Position numbers and translations under genes: made by a program. From NCBI RefSeq assembly GCF_013373865.1, contig NC_050472.1, positions 22,477,136 to 22,541,135 of the forward strand: a stretch of 64,000 nucleotides of DNA, given 5' to 3'. The notes under the pieces are model-generated. The model saw only the letters and a list, made by a program, of their open reading frames with translations, had not been told where the DNA came from and searched no databases. The first letter of the stretch is position 1. Each line of letters opens with the position of its first letter. This document shows positions 50,410 to 64,000 of this stretch, piece after piece. Source of the stretch: Monomorium pharaonis (lineage: Eukaryota; Arthropoda; Insecta; Hymenoptera; Formicidae).

Positions 50410-53400
50410 GTAAAGCGTGCACTCGCGTATCCGCAACATGTCGCCTATTGTCTGAGTGAGATGAGGACGATACTATTGTTCGTTTCTTCGTTCGTTATTG
50501 GGATTGCGCGATTTATATTTATATCCACATATTTAAATGGACCGATAGACATAGATGGTATAATCCGCAGGATCTCCACGTGCGGTTTCATAATGAATAA
50601 GAACGATGTAGGTCCATTAATAATGTTTGAAGAACAAGGAAAATCTATCAGATAGATAGGAACGTGATTTAAAAAGTTGCTTTCCACAATTTTTCTAACT
50701 GCTGATTATATAAATTAATATATGATATATAAATTAATTTAATGTAATTTTAATTTATATATATATGGACATTAATATAATATTTAGTGCAACATGAACA
50801 TTTAGTAAATTTCAAATATTTACTTTCTGTGCGTGATTTATTGTATATTATTTTAATTTTGTTGTAATAACTATTTTGAAAATTAAAATAAGAAAATATC
50901 GAAAATTTATTCTGCGATAGAATGGCAGCATTTTCATTCTAATTGATATTGGATGCTATAGATTTTAATTAAATTGAACAATCTTACTCTCACAGCATTA
51001 TTAATACACAACTACGTTTGTTTAAATTTAAATTATTTTAATGAATTATTCTAATTATTATGTAATAAAATATACAAGGTATAAATATCTGTATATTTTA
51101 TTAAGTAATAATTTTAATATTTTGCATATTTCTCAGATTGTACATATTTTGTGAGTGAAAATTGAAAGAGAATTAGTATGTGAATAATGAATGTGAATTT
51201 AATTTTATAAATGGATGTTTACATTCTGAGCATATTAAGCAAATATACATAAATTAAACAGTTATATGAAGTTCTTTTATACACTTTTTGTCGAAATTGC
51301 ATTTAAGCGCAACATATTCGACTCTAAAACCATCTTGTCATAAAGTTTCAGGCAAATCTACTTACCGTTCATTGTCAACCTAAGTTCACAAAGTGTTTTA
51401 GTAAACATTAGTCCTTCCAGGCTGAAGCTTAATGCAAGGATTTAGGTACGCTTAATACGAAAAGCGGATATTCTAATTCCTTGAATAACCTAAGCCGTAT
51501 AACTTTCCGGGAATCAAATAGTTCACCTTTGTAGTAACATAATTTCAAAACGAAAGATTTTCTTCGAATTAAATGCACGCTGGATGAACATGTTCTCGAA
51601 TTTTATGGAATTTTCACAGACAACCGTTGAATTTTTCTCTCTGTGCATACGAACGATAACGAGAACGCGAGAGAATCGAGCCCTACATTTTATTCTGATG
51701 CTGTAATATACCGGGGATGACTATCGGGCGTGAACCTAATTCCATTATACATGACAACCGGAAATTTTCTCTCGCATTATCGCGCTAGCTTTCTCACTGA
51801 AATTTCACGTGAGCGCGTACTACAAGTTTATTCCGTGGCGTTTATTCCATAAGAAAAATGCATCGCGCTTGTTTGGACCATGGTGTATAAAGTGCGATCC
51901 GCAGTCGCGTCTAGATTGAGATTGCTCTCAGAATGTATCGCACGTTTGCACGTAAAAATAGTAGGAAAAACGCACACAACTATTCGTTTGGCAAGCCAGT
52001 TCGCTCGACACGGGAGAATTAATGTCGCCAATATATGCCACGCACGATGTGCTGTACGCCAGAATATTTTTTGAAAATTGTGCGAAATGGAAGAATCTCG
52101 TAATCTCTGCTGCGCATTGAATTCTTCGGCGTACCTTCCAATATTTATGAGCTAATTTGCAGAGCCTCGAATGAAAAAAAAGATACAATGCCGGTCTCAT
52201 TGTTTTGGAATACTGCAATGGAAAATGAATAAAGCTCAAAGTGTGTTCAACTTTTGTTTTTTAGCTTATTTTTGTTTAATTCCGTGTATTTTATTTCATT
52301 TCCGTAAAAATGAATGAAACAGAACAGAAATTTTTAGAACAGAAGTTCGCACTTGCGTTTTTTGTTAATATTATATAAATGTGATTTGTTATATTTTACT
52401 GCAGAGTCTGATTTCATATTAGATAGGGAAACTCATATGTCGCAATATTTTAATTTCTATTGTAGTTAGAGCTTTTCATCGGAATTTGAAACGTGATATC
52501 GAGGCTTAATGAATGGGTCGGAAGTCATTATCTATGAGATAGTAATACGGAATCGATTGCATCATGTATTACACGTGCAAGATAGATAATAATAGATGTA
52601 GCTCCATATCTCCGAGCTATTCCTTTGACGAATTTGTAAATGAGATTACTATGTAACTGTGGTACTCGCATCTGCAGATCGCAGCTGCGAATACGACCAC
52701 AACATGGTTAGTTAGATCGGTCGTAGAATATAGATTCTAAACTACGTTCCGTGCCATTGCAGCGTTAGAAACGGTCCAAAACACGATGTGCAAGCTTACT
52801 TCAGTGGACATTAGTCCGTGCTTACGCACATATATTTGATCATTTGATAAAATCACATATGGACATATCACTGTACTTACTATAAATGTCTTCATTCTTA
52901 TTGCAGTATCATACGGTTTTGATCACAAGCGTTACGTAATACGTATGATATATTTATTCAGCATTATTGTAAAATAAGTTCCTATATTTATGCAAATTGT
53001 CTTTTCTTAATTTATGAAACGTATATTTTTGGTAACAAGATTGTTAAAGTGCTAATTATTCTTAAATTATGAATGAATGAAAATCGACATACTTCTTTGG
53101 TGAGAAACGATTTATGCTCTGACAATATTATTTCGAAATAAATTGGAACATTTAGTCGACGATTTTTATTATTGGATGAAATGTTAATTTTTCGGTCATT
53201 TTAAATTTGTAATACCTCACTCATATGTATCAACTATATTATCTATTTAATTTTTATATTATATATCTGTCGGTGTGTAAAATATTAATCATTTTACAGA
53301 ACAACGCTTCAGTTGACGTTGTAAATTCTATCAGTTGTAGCTGCCGCAATTGGATGGCAGTGTATTTAATTCGAAAATAATTCTTCATTACTCTCTCGCG

Positions 53401-56400
53401 GTTTGGATGATTAAGCGATAATCCCATTTTGGTTTTCTATTGTATTATCTTCTACAAAAGCGATATTTACGTTTACATTAAAATACCATTATTGCTACAA
53501 ATTTCTAATTCGAAATTCTATTACTTTGAAACGTACAATTCTGGATTCTCAATGCTAAATATGCTACTCAGAAATGTACGTTTTGTCTACGTTACACTTT
53601 ATCTTTATGTACGCAAATTGCGACATAACGTTAGACAAATTCTCCATCATCATGCTTTAACCAAATGAGATACGTCAAGAATTCCCAGCACAGAATGGCG
53701 CGAAAATTTCTCACGCCCCCAACGTGAAGATCGGTGGGAACCGAGGGATTCTTAGTCTCGCGGATCCTACTGAGCGACGCTACGTCGTCTAACCGTAATC
53801 GCGAGAAACCCAATTTATCAAGCCTTCCTCCGACCCATCAAGCATGCTCTGCACCGCGTCTCGCCGTTTTTCTTTATGCCATTCCTCGCGCTTTCCCAAC
53901 CCGGACCGACGGAGACACTGGCAACTGTCGTCACCATGCCTGGGTCTTTTACAATGTCGCGTGGTTTACGTGCCTTTCGTACCAAAAACGGCGATCCCAG
54001 ACGTCGACGTTACTTCTCTCTATCTGGCATGACGGTTATTATCGCTATGCGCTTCTTTTATGATATTGAGCAAATACGTATATCGAATTATTACGTAGAG
54101 CGATCCTCACGTTCACGGATAGTATCGAGCATTGTGATCTAAAGCCGCATTCGTTTCAAACGCATATCTCCGCATCAAAACGTGATAACATTTCAGGTTC
54201 CGATTTCGCTGATACGATGTGCGACGATTGTCGCAGTATTTGACACGAACTAACATTTTATACCCAGGTTAGCACACTCTGTTACGGTAAATGGTGTCGT
54301 TAGAGAAACAAAGCGCGTATTGCATAAAATAGTTTTTAATTTCCAGTGGACAGACATCTCTCTTTCTCTTCTGTTATGTTTTAACAGTTTTTAAATTCGA
54401 TTTACTTGCGCATTTAGAATAAAGCTTGGTTCATACGGCAAATCGTTTATGTTTCTCGTTGTGTTTTTAGTTATGACACAGTACGTGCTTCACGCTACGA
54501 AGACATATTTTTCATTTGACGTAATTATTATCTTACAATGGTGAATAGAATAGACAGAGATTTCAAAATATATGAAATATTTTACAATCTTCAAATCCAA
54601 TGACATATGACAGGCCGTATTTCACGATACGAATTATCGTCGCGAAAAGGGTTGGATTATGGCAAACTGTGCAAACCAGATTTCGCTGATGGGAAAGAAA
54701 GAGAGATACGAGAAATAAAAAAAGAATATAAAGGTCGCCAAAGGCGATCCATCAGGGGACCGTTGTTTGATTTACGAGCATGCTACACCTCGCAACAATT
54801 CATTTCATTTATCTTTTTCGTAGTATGTTTTCTTTATGACAGACTGTTCCACACTTTTAGCATGTGTAATTCTTCCAGAAAAAAAGAAAAATCTTACATT
54901 GATATATTATTTACATGAAACATCATTTTGTAGGACATAATAATTTAATATAGGAGAAAATTGCCAAATGCGTTTTCCATTTAAGTTATTTTTTTATTAT
55001 ATTTCTATTTGGTATTGATTTATACGCAAATAAACGCTGAAAATTATAGCTTAAGATTTCTACAATGTTGGATCTTTTACGAATAACAATTAATTTAGTA
55101 TAAAATTTTAGGGTACAATTTAAGCAACTAATTAATAATAACTTTAATCATACTTGTAAGCCTCCTAAATATTAAATTCCCGATATTATAATTATCAATT
55201 TAATCTTTATAATAATTTTAAAATATTTTATAATAAATCTTTTTTATGAGCACATATAAATTTAGTATAAAATTGCATGATTACATTATTATCAGCATGA
55301 ATTGATTAAAAATTAACATTTTTTAAAGTATTATCAGCATACAAAATAATATAAAACTTGTTAAATTTTTGCCTATATTATTTGCTTACATTTTTTTCAA
55401 TAAATGTGATTTATATTAAGTAAAAAATAAGTAAAAAATATAAGTAAAAAAATAAAATACTGATGTATGATTTTGGCTACCGGTACATATTCAACTCTCT
55501 CTTAGTTTCTTTAAAAATATTTTACACTCAAATAACGGATTCATTAATAAACGAAAAGATAGCATTTCTATAAAATATTCACCTTTATGCAATAGATATA
55601 ATTATCCATAGGATAATTTATCCTTGCGGGTCGTTAGCTACTTTTTTTTAGATGAATGTCTGATCGATGGCCGACATTCTTCTGCGTAAGCGTCCGTTGT
55701 TATTCTTGCACACATTTTGTATCATAAAGAAATCTTTGAACGTATTGTATGCTGAAATGTCCTCACATTATACTGCGAATATATCCGGGATCAATTTAAA
55801 TATGCATCGTATGCTCGCGAAAGTTCGCCATATTCGCGGGCGCAAGATGACGATCTTGGTAAAGCGTGAAACGAAAATCTCTTCGCGGATTCACCTACGA
55901 ATTTCGGTCTTCAAGCGCTGGAAGTATCAACTTTCAGGCATTACTCGCCGATGCCTCGATAATGCTTCCCCGTTTCCGGAACTTTTCTCTTCTCGCGGCT
56001 CTTATACGATAAGAAAGCGCGAGCGGTGCGTTCGTATATTCGATTTAAAAACTTTTCATGCGCCGAATTTCTGAACGTTTGCTTCGAAGACTCGGGACGT
56101 ATGGCGCACTGACTTTGAAGAAGTTTGTGTCTGGAAATTTTACTTGATGTTGCGATTTTGTATTTCCTGTGATTACCGGTGTATAAAAAAATTGTGTGTG
56201 TTCTACTTCACGAATTTGTACGAGAGACAGTAATGAAATATGAGAGATAGGGATTAAAATAAAATTTTACATTTTGTTTATCTTAAAAATTTAACATGAT
56301 TATTTAAGATGTATTTAAGATCATTTAAGATATTTTTCGAATTATTCGCTATAAAATTGCATTCAAATTTACATATAAAGTAACCTGCAATATTTACAGT

Positions 56401-56566
56401 ATGTTTATCTTACGTTCTCGTACGTTTTAGTATTTTCGTACCTGTGGGATAACGAAGTGCTTGTTTGTTCACATACGAGTAAATATCATGAGATTATTAT
56501 CTTCTGATGTAGAGCACGAGCTTTTTTAGCAAAAATATGACCCTTAAAAGAAATCTAATACTTCTA
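50410..56566 (+). other. Long intron, part 6
   Basis: AT-rich to 51300, then mixed. GC-richer patches at 51550-52080, 53640-54140 and 55620-56080 contain short frames (the longest is 135 codons at 55667-56074, basic and unrecognised). No splice-bounded exon was identified; these patches may be conserved regulatory DNA. Confidence 0.6.
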
Positions 56567-56793
56567 CTCTCTAAATTGTAATCAGTGTATTTTCACTAAT
56601 TTGCAGTGGTATACTTATAACTGTGATAATTAGTGAGTATTCACGGACTTTTAGTAATTTTTACTTCAGAATTAGTGTATAATCACTGAAAGATCAGTGT
56701 ATTTATTTCACTGATTGACAAGTTATAAGTATACCACTGAAATCTGTATTTTTACTGATTTCAGTGATTTTTTACTGATTGTAATTTAGAGAG
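56567..56793. mobile_element. TA-flanked MITE with CTCTCTAAATT tips
   Basis: 227 nt between TA dinucleotides. Ends CTCTCTAAATTGTAATCAGT and ACTGATTGTAATTTAGAGAG are inverted repeats; AGTGGTATACTTATAACT (from 56607) is matched by AGTTATAAGTATACCACT (from 56730). The interior is built from many copies of a TCAGTGATT-like unit in both orientations. No ORF. Confidence 0.85.
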
Positions 56794-57308
56794 TAATGTA
56801 TGAAATTATACTATATGAAGATGATGTGGAATTTTTCCTTTCTCTTTTTATCAAGTATATATATGCGGTTTTATATATAATATATATATAAACGTTTTTT
56901 AATTACATAGACATAAATATCTGAAGAATTTTAAAGGTACATGTATTATAACAGATATGTTTCGTGGAAAATGCATAATCTTTTAAAAGAGTAAGGTCTC
57001 TCATGTGAACCATTCACAGAAAATTCGATTTGTTCCATTTCGTACGTGACTGCATAACTTCTGACACTTTATGCGTGGAACCGTGAGTAAAATCTATTTT
57101 GACTATTTGAAATATGCTCGTTCTGTTCTTGAATAAGTTCCTGTATCGGAACTGTCGAAAGTCGTCACTCTCTAGATTTCTTCAGCCGGAATAAGAAATA
57201 TGAAATAGACTTTTGCTACAGATATAGAGCTTAATTTATGAACTTCTTACTTATGGCAGAAATTGAATTCCTGTGTATATTTTAAACATATGTATATGTG
57301 TGTTTTAT

Positions 57309-57580
57309 ATATTAATCACACTTTCATGTATCTTCGATGAAATATCAGAGATAATAAATTAGGAAATAGTATCAAGATATGAAGATTAAACAAAATTTTT
57401 TTGACGAACAAAGAAAATATATTTGATTTAAATAACTGAGAGAAATCAAATTTATTATTTAAATTTGATTTTAATTAAAAACAAATTTTTTTTTTGAAAA
57501 ATTTTTATATCTTAATATTATTTTCTAAATTTATTCTCTCTGATATTTTAATCGAAGATACATGAAAGTGTGATTAATAT
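57309..57580. mobile_element. 272-nt near-palindromic foldback element
   Basis: The left arm from 57309 (ATATTAATCACACTTTCATG) and the right arm ending 57580 (CATGAAAGTGTGATTAATAT) are perfect over 20 nt and stay about 85-90% complementary for over 70 nt (57309-57380 with 57508-57580). The AT-rich centre is also partly self-complementary. No ORF; probably a MITE. Confidence 0.85.
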
Positions 57581-58910
57581 CACAAGAATGATAGTATCTA
57601 TAACAATTTTAATACGCTTGTCATTGAATTACGGTTGTTATAACACAGAAATTAATCCTACTTTGAATTCAATAGTGGCAACTAGTCTTCAATATATTCC
57701 ACTGAAACTATGATTTTGGTTTGTAGTTGGCTTCTGTTTAATCTCTTGTTTCTGAATAAAAGGTTACTGGTTTCTACATCTGTATATAGTTGTATTGTAG
57801 TTATGTAGGAAATTTTGTTAACTCCTATATATTATTTTAAATGTACATATATAATAAACTTTTATTACGATGAAGTTGAAGACCATTAATTGTCATAGCG
57901 TTTTTATTTATAATATTTTATAATATTTTTCTCAATGTTATGAGTTTCACGTTTCATATGTACGTCATATATAACATTACTGCAAATATTTTTCTCTACT
58001 ACCGCAAATGGATTTAACTTGCTAAATGTCATAACGAGAAAAGTTACTTGTCCGTCAGTTTATTTCAACTAATTACTTGGCTAACGTACGTTAGATAATC
58101 TCTTTTCGGAAGTGTTCCGCCCACTCGTGTTAGATTGTAATCTCGTTCATTATGTAAACGTACGCTGCGGCGTGAAGGGATTGAACAGAATGGGTAAACG
58201 TGTAGGGTCAATGAGATTCTACCTTTTCCTTCTATCTCACTTTCTCGTTATGCCACCACTAAACGGTGCATCTATCTTCACGGCCAGGGGTACCGAAGGC
58301 AGCAATTAAGCACTTGCCTTCGTCCATCGTAGTTTTCCCTTGAGGACTAATTATTGTCTAAACGTACTAACTGTTTCCGTACACACCAGACGATGTTCCA
58401 TCGAACAATAGAATATCCTTCGAACTTCAATGCAGTTTGAAGGTAAACGAGATCCTTCTACTGGAAGATTGTTCTCTTGTCATGGTACAAATAGAATTCT
58501 AAATTGCAATTCAGCAGCCATCTTCTTTTCTATTTGTTACTGCATACGCATAAATAATTAGTTTTCAGATAAACACTATTTGTGAAAATTATTTCAATTA
58601 TTTTTAACAGATTTATATTTTTCACAACATTCTATTTGCATCCATATAGTACTCTATTTTATGCGTTTTTTACATAATATAATTTACAAATATTAATGTT
58701 TGTAATTAAAATTATTTTATAACAATTTATAAGACGGTTTTCTTTTTTTTTTAAGAAGTGATTTATATATTTATTTTATTTTTATTAATTTTACATAGAG
58801 AGGAAAGAATTTTGTACAATAACTTTGTCAATATTTTAAATTGAAAATTTAACGATTATAATATTTTTAATATATATATTCTAAATATTATAAATAATAT
58901 TACTTAAATG

Positions 58911-58970
58911 TCATAATACTTTTATTATAGATATACATACATATATGTATATAAAATAAAAGTATTATGA
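58911..58970. repeat. Short AT-rich inverted repeat
   Basis: TCATAATACTTTTATT at 58911 is matched by AATAAAAGTATTATGA ending at 58970, with a TATACATA/TATGTATA core. It could be a hairpin or the remnant of a small element. Confidence 0.75.
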
Positions 58971-60454
58971 TAATTGTTAAATTTTTACTGTACGATATTG
59001 TAGATATATATTGTTGTTTAAAATATTTGAATGAATAATAAGAAAAAATTTTTTAGTTATACTTTGAAATTAAAAAATAGATTTTCAAGTTTTTCTTGAC
59101 ACAATAATCGATAGCTCAGCTTTGTAAGAAATTTGAAAGCTGTTAAAACGTAGAAAATTTTATCCTTAGATGCCGATAGCGACATTAAAAAACGCACATT
59201 TAAAAAATTGGGTCAGATATGTATTGGAAAAGTAAAGGTCAGAAGAGGAAATCGATGTTTAAATTCAATCTGAGAAAACTATGCGTTGCTTTATTGTAAC
59301 TTTACTGTCATTACGGCGGTGTAGGTGTAATGACTTATATTCGAACGCAAGATATTCTTATGTAAGAATTTTATATTTCAAAGGAATGAAAATATAATAT
59401 GTAATATTTCCAGAATTGTTTTTGTAAATCGTGACAGTAAGAATTAAGGCATTGTTATATTTCTACGGTGTAGCGTAAGTTGCGACGCTCGGTGCAATGG
59501 GCACGCAATTATAGCGATTCGTTGTATTTTTTTCGTTGTCTGTATTTCCTTCTGCAATGAATGCCTTTCGAGAATGCACAATTTGGTTAATGCATTTGCC
59601 GCACCAGCGGCATTCGTTTGTCAGGAATCCGAAACTCATATTTCCATAATCGATATACATATATTTTAAATAGCGACCTTTATGCCGTGCATTCTATCTC
59701 GGTTATGAAAACTACTTTGTTATTGTCGTGGAAATCAATTTAATGACATCGGCACAAAATATGAACGTTATGATCGATAGTTCCGTAAGTCAAAACATTA
59801 GGGATGCAAATGGTGGTTCTTAGAAACTTAGGTTTTATATTCCTCTTTCCACTTCCATTTTCTTCGTCGTAAAAGACTGTTTTTACATCAGTCTCACTTT
59901 TACTTTGGTCTATTTGCTTTAAAGTCGAGAAAGATTTATTAAAGAATTTTTTTTTAAACTTACGTGCGCACATGTATACGTGTACGTACTAAAGCGCTTG
60001 ATTTGCAAATAACTTAAAAGATGCTAGACACGTTGAATAAATAATATAACAAAATATCTTTACGCTGTAAAGTACGCTGCTCTTGCTGCCATCATATTGC
60101 AAAACGCTCAATGCATACCGAAGGGAGTATCGAATAGACATAACCGTCGATGCGTCACACGGCCCACGCTATATTCGTCGATTTATATGACATCTCGACG
60201 GAAATCATAAATTTACGTGCGTCATATAGATCATCAAAAAAATAGATCGCACCTGCGTTAAGGCATTATTACTGTACGACTGTTACGACGCAGTGGAAGC
60301 GCGAAATTTATATTTCAGTCGCATGTCTCGCCGTGTGCGCGAGTGACTACAGCGCGCATTTTCTATTCCCGACAATGGAAAAGCAGCCTTCGCGTTTATA
60401 ACGCAGTAACATTGTGCAACCGCGCGATGACGCATTCTCTCCATAGGCCTTATA

Positions 60455-60703
60455 ATGCCGATAACTCGCGTACATGTGACTACAATAATGAGCGTGTTCA
60501 TCTTAATCGCGGCCGTACAAAGCGACGTTGTTCCATTCAGCGACTTGACACATCTTGGTAACTCAGATAAAGTGTCCCGTCACCGTCGCATTAAAAATCA
60601 TCATCTCGCGGAAAGAGCCGGCTTCCGTAAATGCACCATACAAATTTTCACTCTTTTTCTTTTACAGCCGCGGCAAATAGAAGGTGGCGCGCGATATGAA
60701 TGA
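60455..60703 (+). other. Small open frame with signal-peptide-like start
   Basis: An 82-codon frame begins MPITRVHVTTIMSVFILIAA with a plausible cleavage region (AVQS), then reads DVVPFSDLTHLGNSDKVSRH. A very strong acceptor (pyrimidine tract plus TTTTACAG at 60666) lies inside it, and a GTAACT donor at 60558 would give a 109-nt intron and a product of about 44 residues. Not recognised as any known neuropeptide or secreted protein; chance is quite possible. Confidence 0.15.
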
Positions 60704-60800
60704 TTCGGTATCGCAGAGCAGTTATCGTGTTCAGACTAGAGAAGGGCTGACGCCGGCAACGCCCGCAACCATTTCAATTCTCAGACGGATATCTCGGTGG

Positions 60801-60836
60801 CGACGCGATGCGGCGCGACGCGGCGCGACGCGACGC
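60801..60836. repeat. 10-nt GC-rich tandem repeat
   Basis: CGGCGCGACG twice in perfect tandem (60811, 60821), flanked by related partial units. Local GC-rich minisatellite. Confidence 0.85.
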
Positions 60837-63800
60837 TTTTCATTTCCCTCGGAAGATTTATGACGTGAACCAGATGTATAAATCCCCCCCGCTCAACAAA
60901 TGCGAATTCGCCGTTTGTCCGAGGCCGGCGGCGCTTCTTTAGCATTTTAAATAAGCGGCCAGGACAATTTGACTGCGGCGAGCGGATAGTAAATCGATGA
61001 GTGCGATGGCGCAGAGTTCGTTCATTATTCAAAACACGGCAGAGGGCTGTTGTTGGGTTACCAGTCTGTCTGTCGTCGTCTTCAATAGAATACATTAGCA
61101 TCGTACAGGACGAAAGTAGCTTCAGAACACTTCGCTCCACTCTGCGTAAGTGTTATGCTTGCCACACAGGCTTTCTTCTGTTTTTCTTTTCCGTTCTTTC
61201 ATCCGTTCCTTCAATCGCTTTTGGCGGTTGTATGTACGCATACACCTTATGCGTCCCAACTGTCACGTGAAAAGCCGGAGACGTAAAGACTGCGAAACTT
61301 TTCACCTTTTCATCACATCGACCTGCCACGTCTACTTCACAACTTCCGCTATGATACCTCGGTGCCTCATTACTTTTCAGTAAATATTTAACCCTATACA
61401 TCAGGCTGAATAGGGGGTGTCTGGATACTTATCCTTATAACATCCACGGTAAACGTGGCACGAAGTATCGCAGTAAATATTCTAAAAGGCAAAATTTCAC
61501 TTTTACAATTCAAATTTACGTCAAACGTTAAATTAACACTCTTTATTTATGTGAAATGTTACGCTTGATTCGATTTAATAATTTCGCATGTAATATCGAC
61601 ATTATAGTATAACGCACACCCATGAAAAAAAAATATATATATACACAGAAGACTTTATCCTCGTCTTCTGGTTAAGAATATATTAAATTCTGTGTTATAA
61701 AACTTGCGGTAACGTGTTAAACGAAGAAGACGAAACTTTCGTAAAGTAAAATTAAAAATGCTATTTCAAGTTACAATCTTCATCGCGTAACAAATTAATT
61801 TTTTATTTGGCTTGTTTTGCATCAATAATAGAATGTTCTTCGAAGGAAACTGCCTTTTTTTATGCTTATTGACTGATTTACTTTCTCTGTCGAACATATT
61901 GTACGTGACAATTCAACTTCTAAGTTTTACAATACTGGATCCTTTAATCATTCACTAAATGATTAATCGATATCAGGGGTAGTCATTACTATCCCTCGGG
62001 GTCATTAACGATATGGATGGTGCCGCGAACGTTAACCGATATTGAATATGGCTTAATCGATAGGAGCGGATGACTCGATTAGTTGCTGACGCGTCGTTAC
62101 ATTGATGTTTGTGACGTCTTATATATAGATTGTTATTTAACAAAAAATGTATATATCTAGAAACAAATGAGTTTTCGAGAGAAAAAAAAGAACAATAATC
62201 AAGCGATTGTGATTCTAAATTTACTCACACATTTTTTAAGGTTTTTGTTCAAGTTTTATACATGTATATACTATAATGATGATAACAACGAACAATTTCT
62301 CGTTGATATTCAATTTTCATGTACGGTCGACCTCTGCCTCGTGTATTTAGGTTCACGAAAAGTAAAAAAAGGTAGTTATCTCCAAAATTCTATTTGTGGT
62401 ATCAAAAATAGTGTTCGGATTTCCACGTGTCGTGTACATAAAAGGTCATGCAATGCGTACAAATGCGTGTATGCGGTGTATCGTTCGTTCCGATTAAATG
62501 GCTAAACCGATTATAGTGATCTGTACATAAAAAAAAAGATATATGACCCAGTTCGATATCTGAAAAATTGGAATATATGAAACAACATGAAAGAACGTAA
62601 AATGTTTTGAAACTTACCAAGTGTGGATTTAAACAGGTAGCCGTTTAATTATTAAATCAATACGAATGTAGAATGGATTTTAGGAACCCGGAGCGCCAAA
62701 GGGATGCAAAATGTGCTCTCTAAAGTGAACTACTTACATTAGTAAGATAGGAGAAGTTAATTGGGGGAAGAGTTACTGATAAGATGGAAATAGGATAATA
62801 ACATTTCTTTCCAAGAATAGTGGTTTTTTCGTCTATTTTTTCCTAACAGGATTAATTTCCGCTAAATATGTTTAGAAGATAAAAATTTTATTTTTTTTTA
62901 GTTTTATCCATCTTACAAAATAAGAAACTAAAAACTATGATTGCGGTAATACATCTGAGAGCACAACGTTAGTATTAGTTCGTCTGTTTTTACATTACAT
63001 ATTTATTACGAATTTTTCAATTCTCAATTTGTACAAGGTGTTTATTTTGGTATATTTAAGAAACTCATAGGTTTCCATTATTTTTTTCAACATTAGATGA
63101 TTTGAAAATTTTAATTTTTAATTTATGCAAAATTATATTCTTAAAATATTTAAAATTACAAGAATATATATTCGAATAATTAAAATTTAGTTTACATAAA
63201 TGTAATTTTTAAAGTTTTATTAATATGTAAAATAGAGAAACTCGGGACTCAGTGTTATTGTTAAGAGTTATCACTTGACAAACAGTTTGATTATCATACC
63301 GTATCTCGAATCAGTTCTGCCGCTCGTGCAATTGTGTGTGCAAAATATACGCGCCTCCGATAAACCGCAGTCGAAGGTAAATTATTCGGCAGAAATTTCA
63401 ACCGACTTGCCAGAACGGTCTCCCCTTCGTTTTAATTAAGGTATTCAGGACAAACGGAATTCTAAAAGTTCAAGCAAAACGCAAGAATACATTAGAATTT
63501 CCTTATGCATAATCAGTCGTACACAAGGTATGATGATTGTCCTTGCAGAGACGCTCGTCGCGTTAGTTTGAAGGTGCAATACTCCGACAGGTCACAATGC
63601 AATTAAACTGCGAGCAACACAGGTGTGCTATCGCGTGTATATTTCAGAGACGATGTATATATACTCGTCTCTCCGGGCACGGCAAAGTGCGTGTGCAACG
63701 TATGTATAATTCACACCGTCGAAATTCAACGTCCGGCATATAAATCGATCGATAACAGCAAACGCATGTTATCCTTGTTAATTGCCTTTCCTAAAACGAT

Positions 63801-64000
63801 AGGCGAAGATTTCGTACCATCTACAATTACTTCTATAGCCGGCGCATCGATGCAGACCGTTGACGTCAAAATTGACAGAAAATCGTTAACGACGTACGTA
63901 CGTATGTATGGTGCATTTATAATGGGTTGCTGCGCTCGATGACGAACCTTCGCGTTCCTCGAAATTAATAAAGTTCGACATTGAGCTCGTTGCTGGTATT

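Larger units (their letters stand above)
57581..64000 (+). other. Long intron, part 7, to the end of the window
   Basis: AT-rich to 60050, mixed and CpG-richer at 60060-61400, AT-rich at 61440-63240, mixed to the end. Contains a small hairpin (58911-58970), a 10-nt GC repeat (60801) and a short signal-peptide-like frame (60455). The CASK exon for the segment after L27C (expected to begin ALL-x-x-HDVVA) was looked for and not seen, so it should lie beyond 64000. Confidence 0.6.

Noticed and set aside
55667..56074. 135-codon basic + frame
   Set aside because: No domain, no splice or promoter support, and composition is that of a mixed-GC intron patch.
63625..63942. 105-codon + frame near the end of the window
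   Set aside because: It begins at a GTG codon, has no recognised domain, and does not contain the expected next CASK exon.

Overview
The window is a piece of an insect nuclear genome, most likely a hymenopteran such as an ant. The base composition is AT-rich with short GC/CpG-rich islands, (TC)n, (TG)n and (TA)n microsatellites are abundant, small TA-flanked foldback elements are scattered through it, and a short run of the TTAGG telomere motif is present. Only a few percent is coding, and all recognised coding exons lie on the + strand. The species assignment is inference.

The one gene recognised with confidence is CASK (CaMK-like pseudokinase and MAGUK scaffold; Caki/CMG in Drosophila, lin-2 in nematodes). 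The window opens in an intron after the missing exons for the kinase N-lobe. Six exons then run in order with consensus splice sites and matching phases: 404-579 (catalytic loop, GFG), 11284-11459 (APE and helix F region), 11608-11730 (end of the C-lobe), 12703-12889 (CaMK-type autoregulatory/calmodulin-binding segment), 13604-13725 (first L27) and 15715-15894 (second L27). The PDZ, SH3 and guanylate kinase exons are not in the window and should lie beyond 64000.

The following 48 kb behaves as one very long intron holding at least two GC-rich islands, each with a long ORF opening after an in-frame stop and running to a splice donor: 31091-31729 (213 codons) and 49591-50409 (273 codons). Both start Met-Asn/Asp-His-Pro, both are rich in His, Arg and Pro, and both end in phase 0, the same phase as the L27 exon at 15894. 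The simplest reading is alternative promoters and first exons that replace the kinase and L27 part of CASK with unusual low-complexity N-termini. This parallels the known kinase-less CASK-beta form of Drosophila. A weaker third candidate first exon (15094-15168) lies just downstream of three CACGTG E-boxes and also ends in phase 0.

Inside the 10.7 kb intron that splits the kinase C-lobe, two small GC-rich segments (5093-5164 and 6312-6421) have splice sites and join in phase to each other and to the upstream kinase exon. They end in an acidic tail and stop. They may be an alternative 3' end giving a truncated kinase, or part of an unrecognised nested gene.

The rest is intronic: foldback/MITE-like elements (22753-22955, 34590-34787, 56567-56793, 57309-57580, 18551-18686), a 1.28 kb element with degenerate terminal inverted repeats (43932-45211), microsatellites, and CpG-rich islands near 18.7-19.6 kb and 21.0-21.8 kb that look like promoters without an assignable protein.
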